A program made the position numbers and the translations under genes. A stretch of DNA of 64,000 nt, taken from the NCBI GenBank assembly GCA_020796225.1, contig CM036755.1, positions 86,241,803 through 86,305,802 on the forward strand, written 5' to 3'. This DNA comes from Arion vulgaris (taxonomy: Eukaryota; Mollusca; Gastropoda; Stylommatophora; Arionidae). Below, piece by piece: positions 55,505 through 64,000 of this stretch. The notes below the pieces were generated by a model. That model was given only the letters and a program-made list of their open reading frames with translations, did not search any database and was not told where the DNA came from. The first letter of the stretch is position 1, and each line of letters starts with the position of its first letter.

Positions 55505-55760
55505 CCTACCTGATTGTTTCTGTTTCTAGTTGTAAAGAACGTTTGAGAAAGACATTTCCCTGTTAGTCATAATTTTGGAATGGCTCATTGGCTGTGTACG
55601 TAAAAACGCTCGTATTGCTAGGCTAGGCGATTGGTGTCGTAAGGACTAGGGTAAGTGGTTCCAGTCCCGTGTTTGTCTATTTGTTTTTTTTGGAAGCTCT
55701 TAATACATGTACCATGTTTATTTGTTGATCATATTCGTTACTGCGGAAACTTGTGACTTA
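55505..55760 (+). mobile_element. tRNA-derived SINE (family F), inverted relative to 51470
   Basis: TGGCTCATTGGCTGTG (A box side), TAGGCGATTGGTGTCGTAAG, GGTTCCAGTCCCG (B box with one change). Head and body match the copy at 51470-51715. Confidence 0.85.
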
Positions 55761-55785
55761 CCAACAGTCTAAATAAAACACAAGT

Positions 55786-58700
55786 GATGGTTGATTGATT
55801 GATAGAACCATTATCATTGTACTTCGATGAGTAACCATGTATGCTCCGATCTCTTTCTTGTACAGGAAGATCTCAGCGGCAATGCACAAACTACTTAGTA
55901 CCGGCGAGGGTCCTAGATGTAATTTAGAAGATGGTGAAAATATAGTGTAGGAATTTTATTATTTAATCTTTTTAATTTTGCCTGGGCAGCGGCTTTCCAG
56001 CCTGTTCATCTCAATTTTGAAACATCTCGATTTTGAAACATCTCGATTTTGAAACATCTCAATTTTGAAACATCTCAATTTTGAAACATCTCATTTTGAA
56101 ACATCTCAATTTTGAAACATCTCAATTTTGAAACATCTCAATTTTGAAACATCTCAATTTTGAAACATCTCAATTTTGAAACATCTCAATTTTGAACATC
56201 TCAATTTTGAAACATCTCAATTTTGAAACATCTCAATTTTGAAACATCTCATTTTGAAACATCTCATTTTGAAACATCTCAATTTTGAAACATCTCATTT
56301 TGAAACATCTCACTTTGAAACATCTCAATTTTGAAACATCTCATTTTGAAACATCTAAATTTTGAAACATCTCATTTTGAAACATCTCAATTTTGAAACA
56401 TCTCAATTTTGAAACATCTCATTTTGAAACATCTCAATTTTGAAACATCTCAATTTTGAAACATCTCAATTTTGAAACATCTCATTTTGAAACATCTCAA
56501 TTTTGAAACATCTCAATTTTGAAACATCTCAATTTTGAAACATCTCAATTTTGAAACATCTCAATTTTGAAACATCTCAATTTTGAAACATCTCAATTTT
56601 GAAACATCTCAATTTTGAAACATCTCAATTTTGAAACATTCATTTGAAACATCTCAATTTTGAAACATCTCAATTTGAAACATCTCAATTTTGAAACATC
56701 TCATTTTGAAACATCTCAATTTTGAAACATCTCATTTTGAAACATCTCAATTTTGAAACATCTCAATTTTGAAACATTCATTTTGAAACATCTCAATTTT
56801 GAAACATCTCACGTTTTGAAACATCTCAATTTTGAAACATCTCAATTTTGAAACATCTCAATTTTGAAACATCTCAATTTTGAAACATCTCAATTTTGAA
56901 ACATCTCAATTTTGAAACATCTCAATTTTGAAACATCTCAATTTTGAAACATCTCAATTTTGAAACATCTCAATTTTGAAACATCTCAATTTTGAAACAT
57001 CTCAATTTTGAAACATCTCAATTTTGAAACATCTCAATTTTGAAACATCTCAATTTTGAAACATCTCAATTTTGAAACATCTCAATTTTGAAACATCTCA
57101 TTTTGAAACATCTCAATTTTGAAACATCTCAATTTTGAAACATCTCAATTTTGAAACATCTCAATTTTGAAACATCTCAATTTTGAAACATCTCAATTTT
57201 GAAACATCTCAATTTTGAAACATCTCATTTTGAAACATCTCATTTGAACATCCAATTTTGAAACATCTCAATTTTGAAACATCTCAATTTTGAAACATCT
57301 CAATTTTGAAACATCTCAATTTTTAAACATCTCAATTTTGAAACATCTCAATTTTGAAACATCTCAATTTTGAAACATCTCAATTTTGAAACATCTCAAT
57401 TTTGAAACATCTCAATTTTGAAACATCTCAATTTTGAAACATCTCAATTTTGAAACATTCTCAATTTTGAAACATCTCAATTTTGAAACATCTCAATTTT
57501 GAAACATCTCAATTTTGAAACATCTCAATTTTTGAAACATCTCATTTTGAAACATCTCAATTTTGAAACATCTCAATTTTGAAACATCTCAATTTTGAAA
57601 CATCTCAATTTTGAAACATCTCAATTTTGAAACATCTCAATTTTGAAACATCTCACTTTTGAAACATCTCAATTTTGAAACATCTCAGTTTTGAAACATC
57701 TCATTTTGAAACATCTCATTTTGAACATCTCATTTTGAAACATCTCAATTTTGAAACATCTCAATTTTGAAACATCTCAATTTTGAAACATCTCATTTTG
57801 AAACATCTCACTTTTGAAACATCTCATTTTGAAACATCTCAATTTTGAAACATCTCAATTTTGAAACATCTCATTTTGAAACATCTCAGTTTTGAAACAT
57901 CTCAATTTTTGAAACATCTCATTTTGAAACATCTCAATTTTGAAACATCTCAATTTTGAAACATCTCAATTTTGAAACATCTCAATTTTGAAACATCTCA
58001 ATTTTGAAACATCTCAATTTTGAAACATCTCAATTTTGAAACATCTCAATTTTGAAACATCTCAATTTTGAAACATCTCAATTTGGAAACATCTCAATTT
58101 TGAAACATCTCAATTTTGAAACATCTCAATTTTGAAACATCTCAATTTTGAAACATCTCAATTTTGAAACATCTCATTTGAAACATCTCATTTGAAACAT
58201 CTCAATTTTGGAAACATCTCATTTGGAAACATCTCAAGTTTTGAAACATCTCAATTTGGAAACATCTCAATTTTGAAACATCTCATTTTGGAAACATCTC
58301 ATTTTGAAACATCTCATTGAAACATCTCACTTTGAAACATCTCATTTTGAAACATCTCAATTTTGAAACATCTCATTTTGAAACATCTCATTTTGAAACA
58401 TCTCATTTTGAAACATCTCAATTTTGAAACATCTCAATTTTGAAACATCTCAATTTTGAAACATCTCAATTTTGAAACATCTCAATTTTGAAACATCTCA
58501 ATTTTGAAACATCTCAATTTTGAAACATCTCAATTTTGAAACATCTCAATTTTGAAACATCTCAATTTTGAAACATCTCAATTTTGAAACATCTCAATTT
58601 TGAAACATCTCAATTTTGAAACATCTCAATTTTGAAACATCTCATTTTGAAACATCTCAATTTTGAAACATCTCAATTTTGAAACATCTCAATTTTGAAA

Positions 58701-61700
58701 CATCTCAATTTTGAAACATCTCATTTTGAAACATCTCATTTTGAAACATCTCAATTTTGAAACATCTCAATTTTGAAACATCTCAATTTTGAAACATCTC
58801 AATTTTGAAACATCTCAATTTTGAAACATCTCAATTTTGAAACATCTCTAATTTTGAAACATCTCAATTTTGAAACATCTCAATTTTGAAACATCTCAAT
58901 TTTGAAACATCTCAATTTTTAAACATCTCAATTTTGAAACATCTCAATTTTGAAACATCTCAATTTTGAAACATCTCAATTTTGAAACATCTCAATTTTG
59001 AAACATCTCAATTTTGAAACATCTCTAATTCTTGAAACATTCATTCTCCCAATTTTGAAACATCTCAATTTTGAAACATCTCATTTTGAAACATCTCAAT
59101 TTTGAAACATCTCAATTTTGAAACATCTCAATTTTGAAACATCTCAATTTTTAAACATCTCAATTTTGAAACATCTCAATTTTGAAACATCTCAATTTTG
59201 AAACATCTCAATTTTGAAACATCTCATTTTGAAACATCTCAATTTTGAAACATCTCAATTTTGAAACATCTCAATTTTGAAACATCTCAATTTTGAAACA
59301 TCTCAATTTTGAAACATCTCAATTTTGAAACATCTCATTTTGAAACATCTCATTTTGAAACATCTCAATTTTGAAACATCTCATTTTGAAACATCTCAAT
59401 TTTGAAACATCTCAGTTTTTGAAACATCTCAATTTTGAAACATCTCAATTTTGAAACATCTCAATTTTGAAACATCTCAATTTTGAAACATCTCAATTTT
59501 GAAACATCTCATTTTGAAACATCTCAATTTTGAAACATCTCATTTTGAAACATCTCAATTTTGAAATATCTCAATTTTGAAACATCTCAATTTTGAAACA
59601 TCTCAATTTTGAAACATCTCAATTTTGAAACATCTCAATTTTGAAACATCTCAATTTTGAAACATCTCAATTTTGAAACATCTCAATTTTGAAACATCTC
59701 AATTTTGAAACATCTCAATTTTGAAACATCTCAATTTTGAAACATCTCAATTTTGAAACATCTCATTTTGAAACATCTCAATTTTGAAACATCTCAATTT
59801 TGAAACATCTCATTTTGAAACATCTCAATTTTGAAACATCTCATTTTGAAACATCTCAATTTTTGAAACATCTCATTTTGAAACATCTCAATTTTGAAAC
59901 ATCTCAAAATCTTTGAAACATCTCAATTTTGAAACATCTCACATTTTGAAACATCTCATTTTGAAACATCTCAATTTTGAAACATCTCATTTGAAACATC
60001 TCAATTTTGAAACATCTCATTTTGAAACATCTCAATTTTGAAACATCTCAATTTTGAAACATCTCAATTTTGAAACATCTCAATTTTGAAACATCTCATT
60101 TTGAAACATCTCAATTTTGAAACATCTCAATTTTGAAACATCTCATTTTGAAACATCTCAATTTTGAAACATCTCAATTTTGAAACATCTCAATTTTGAA
60201 ACATCTCAATTTTGAAACATCTCATTTTGAAACATCTCAATTTTGAAACATCTCATTTTGAAACATCTCATTTTGAAACATCTCAATTTTGAAACATCTC
60301 AATTTTGAAACATCTCAATTTTGAAACATCTCATTTGAAACATCTCAATTTTGAAACATCTCAATTTTGAAACATCTCACTTTTGAAACATCTCAATTTT
60401 GAAACATCTCAATTTTGAAACATCTCATTTTGAAACATCTCATTTTGAAACATCTCAATTTTGAAACATCTCAATTTTGAAACATCTCAATTTTGAAACA
60501 TCTCAATTTTGAAACATCTCATTTTGAAACATCTCATTTTGAAACATCTCATTTTGAAACATCTCAATTTTGAAACATCTCAATTTTGAAACATCTCAAT
60601 TTTGAAACATCTCAATTTTGAAACATCTCAATTTTGAAACATCTCAATTTTGAAACATCTCAATTTTGAAACATCTCAATTTTGAAACATCTCAATTTTG
60701 AAACATCTCAATTTTGAAACATCTCAATTTTGAAACATCTCAATTTTGAAACATCTCAATTTTTGAAACATCTATTTGAACATCTCAATTTTGAAACATC
60801 TCAATTTTGAAACATCTCAATTTGGAAACATCTCAATTTTGAAACATCTCAATTTTGAAACATCTCAATTTTGAAACATCTCAATTTTGAAACATCTCAA
60901 TTTTGAAACATCTCAATTTTGAAACATCTCAATTTTGAAACATCTCAATTTTGAAACATCTCAATTTTGAAACATCTCAATTTTGAAACATCTCAATTTT
61001 GAAACATCTCAATTTTGAAACATCTCACTTTTGAAACATCTCAATTTTGAAACATCTCAATTTTGAAACATCTCAATTTTGAAACATCTCAATTTTGAAA
61101 CATCTCAATTTTGAAACATCTCAATTTGGAAACATCTCAATTTTGAAACATCTCAATTTTGAAACATCTCAATTTTGAAACATCTCAATTTTGAAACATC
61201 TCAATTTTGAAACATCTCAATTTTGAAACATCTCAATTTTGAAACATCTCAATTTTGAAACATCTCAATTTTGAAACATCTCAATTTTGAAACATCTCAA
61301 TTTTGAAACATCTCAATTTTGAAACATCTCAATTTTGAAACATCTCAATTTTGAAACATCTCAATTTTGAAACATCTCAATTTTGAAACATCTCAATTTT
61401 GAAACATCTCAATTTTGAAACATCTCAATTTTGAAACATCTCAATTTTGAAACATCTCAATTTTGAAACATCTCAATTTTTAAACATCTCAATTTTGAAA
61501 CATCTCAATTTTGAAACATCTCAATTTTGAACATCTCATTTTGAAACATCTCAATTTTGAAACATCTCATTTTGAAACATCTCATTTTGAACATCTCAAT
61601 TTTGAAACATCTCATTTTGAAACATCTCATTTTGAAACATCTCACTTAAACATTCTACTTGGAAACATCTCAATTTTGAAACATCTCATTTTGAAACATC

Positions 61701-63723
61701 TCATTTTTGAAACATCTCAATTTTGAAACATCTCAATTTTGAAACATCTCAATTTTGAAACATCTCAATTTTGAAACATCTCAATTTTGAAACATCTCAA
61801 TTTTGAAACATCTCAATTTTGAAACATCTCAATTTTGAAACATCTCAATTTTGAAACATCTCAATTTTGAAACATCTCAATTTTGAAACATCTCAATTTT
61901 GAAACATCTCAATTTTGAAACATCTCAATTTTGAAACATCTCTGAATTTTGAAACATCTCGAATTTTGAAACATCTCAATTTTGAAACATTCAATTTTGA
62001 AACATCTCAATTTTGAAACATCTCAATTTTGAAACATCTCAATTTTGAAACATCTCAATTTTGAAACATCTCAATTTTGAAACATCTCAATTTTGAAACA
62101 TCTCAATTTGGAAACATCTCAATTTTGAAACATCTCAATTTTGAAACATCTCAATTTTGAAACATCTCAATTTTGAAACATCTCAATTTTGAAACATCTC
62201 AATTTTGAAACATCTCATTTGAAACATCTCAATTTTGAAACATCTCAATTTTGAAACATCTCAATTTTGAAACATCTCAATTTTGAAACATCTCAATTTT
62301 GAAACATCTCAATTTTGAAAATCTCACTTTTGAAACATCTCAATTTTGAAACATCTCAATTTTGAAACATCTCAATTTTGAAACATCTCAATTTTGAAAC
62401 ATCTCAATTTTGAAACATCTCAATTTTGAAACATCTCAATTTTGAAACATCTCAATTTTGAAACATCTCAATTTTGAAACATCTCAATTTTGAAACATCT
62501 CAATTTTGAAACATCTCAATTTTGAAACATCTCAATTTTGAAACATCTCAATTTTGAAACATCTCAATTTTGAAACATCTCAATTTTGAAACATCTCAAT
62601 TTTGAAACATCTCAATTTTGAAACATCTCAATTTTGAAACATCTCAATTTTGAAACATCTCAATTTTGAAACATCTCATTTGAAACATCTCATTTGAAAC
62701 ATCTCAATTTTGAAACATCTCAATTTTGAAACATCTCAATTTTGAAACATCTCAATTTTGAAACATCTCAATTTTGAAACATCTCAATTTTGAAACATCT
62801 CAATTTTGAAACATCTCAATTTTGAAACATCTCAATTTTGAAACATCTCAATTTTGAAACATCTCAATTTGGAAACATCTCAATTTTGAAACATCTCAAT
62901 TTTGAAACATCTCAATTTTGAAACATCTCAATTTTGAAACATCTCAATTTTGAAACATCTCAATTTTGAAACATCTCAATTTTGAAACATCTCAATTTTG
63001 AAACATCTCATTTAAAATCAGAAACATCTCATTTTGAACATCTCAGATTTTGAAACATCTCATTTTGAAACATCTCAATTTTGAAACATCTCAATTTTGA
63101 AACATCTCAATTTTGAAACATCTGATTTTGAAACATCTCATTTTGAACATCTCAATTTTGAAACATCTCATTTTGAAACATCTCAATTTTGAAACATCTC
63201 AATTTTGAAACATCTCAATTTTGAAACATCTCATTTTGAAACATCTCAGTTTTGAGACAATCTCATTTTGGAACATTCATTTTGAAACATCTCATCTTAT
63301 GACATCTCAATTTTGAACATCTCTACATTTTGAAACATCTCAGTTTGAACATCTCATTTTGAAACATCTAATTTTGAAGCATCTCATTTTGAAACATCTC
63401 AATTTTGAGACATCTCAATTTTTGAAACATCTCGATGAATTTTGAAAATCATGACTCAATTTTGAAACATTCAATTTTGAAACATTCAATTTTGAAACAT
63501 CTCAATTTTGAAACATCTCGAAGCGACTTCCATTTGAACATCTCTTGTTCATGACTTCTCACTGTCTGGACCTACGTTTTATATCCGTCCGATAGGACTA
63601 AAACTCGATCTCTACTTCTACATTAATGTGAGGGATATCTGGAAAAATTCCCTGTTGGCTACTGAGACAGACCGAGTACCTTTCGAACGGAGACATCTTC
63701 TAACTTCCTACGTCACGGACAGG
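55786..63723 (-). mobile_element. SINE family C copy carrying a 7.5 kb internal array
   Basis: The left flank 55786-56010 has the C tail complement (TGATTGATTGATAG), GATCTCTTTCTTGTACAGGA, TGTAGGAATTTTATTATTTA and GGCTTTCCAGCCTGTTCATC. The right flank 63515-63723 has GAAGCGACTTCCATTTGAAC, GACCTACGTTTTATATCCG and the tRNA-head side (GACCGAGTACCTTTCGAACG, CTACGTCACGG). Other C copies join these two parts within about 40-90 bp. Confidence 0.88.
56010..63525. repeat. Minisatellite, 16-bp unit, about 470 copies (7.5 kb)
   Basis: Unit CATCTCAATTTTGAAA. Frequent variants lack AA (CATCTCATTTTGAAA, 14-15 bp) or have TTTGGAAA; both edges are more degenerate (59030, 63240-63500) than the middle. The first units follow directly on SINE C sequence CCTGTTCATCTCAATTTTGA. 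Confidence 0.98.
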
Positions 63724-63827
63724 TGATGGTGCAGATGTTAGTGTACCCACTTTCAATCGAATCTCAACAACGGCTGAAGACTAACCATGAGTTTGTGAAA
63801 CGGAGCTCAATTGTCTCTTAAAAACTT

Positions 63828-64000
63828 TCGCTCTAGTCTGAGACTAACATGATAATTGGAAAAGCAGCATCTTCTTCTTCTTCTTCATCGAGCACTCCGT
63901 ATCGACCCCTTGTTCGCTCTAGTCTGAGACTAACATGATAATTGGAAAAGCAGCATCTTCTTCTTCTTCTTCATCGAGCACTCCGTATCGACCCCTTGTT
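63828..64000. repeat. 86-bp tandem duplication at the right edge
   Basis: TCGCTCTAGTCTGAGACTAA... occurs at 63828 and again at 63914, identical for the full 86 bp. Confidence 0.9.
63871..64000 (-). mobile_element. SINE family A tail, cut by the window edge
   Basis: CTTCTTCTTCTTCTTCATCG then AGCACTCCGTATCGACCCCT matches the A-family 3' end, present twice because of the 86-bp duplication. The head would lie to the right. Confidence 0.75.

Overview
This is eukaryotic, almost certainly animal, DNA: genes are cut into short exons with GT..AG introns, and LINE, SINE, hAT and Tc1/mariner-type remnants plus long minisatellites fill most of the rest. The host proteins look metazoan. The SINE core CATGTCGTAAGAGGCGACT and the type of secreted trypsin-like protease recall molluscs from memory, so a mollusc or other lophotrochozoan is my best guess (not proven).

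Left third (about 0.4-20.6 kb): a single gene on the minus strand, NMD3, the 60S ribosomal-subunit export adaptor. Eleven coding exons (ATG at 20549, last visible exon 447-562) join in phase to about 378 codons. The C-terminal exons lie beyond the left edge. All ten introns are open to the repeats: a Sailor-like DD(~82)E transposon with a nested LINE RNase H piece (1.6-4.2 kb), SINEs, LINE tails and 29-56 bp minisatellites. One minisatellite has copied the exon 8 splice donor four times.

Middle (20.7-32.9 kb): LINE 3' ends split by SINEs with target-site duplications; an intact 223-codon two-membrane-segment protein (26209-26880, plus strand) that looks like a SLATT-type membrane effector domain; minisatellites; and the 3' exon of a trypsin-like secreted protease (31948-32936, minus).

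Right half (33-64 kb): a 3.3 kb array of a 45-bp unit; 57-, 48- and 55-bp arrays; more LINE fragments; two ZMYM1-like hAT elements with TIRs and 8-bp target duplications (47.15-49.23 and 51.76-55.40 kb); and a 7.5 kb array of a 16-bp unit that sits inside one copy of a tRNA-derived SINE and was probably seeded by that SINE's own sequence.

Several SINE families can be separated. Families A, B and E share a 5' head and core but have different 3' bodies. Family C has a clear tRNA head and a TCAA-repeat tail. D, F and others have tRNA-like A and B boxes. Tandem arrays alone make up roughly 18-19 kb of the 64 kb. Functional content that I can support is three host genes (NMD3, the SLATT-like protein, the protease); the rest is mobile or repetitive DNA, mostly decayed.
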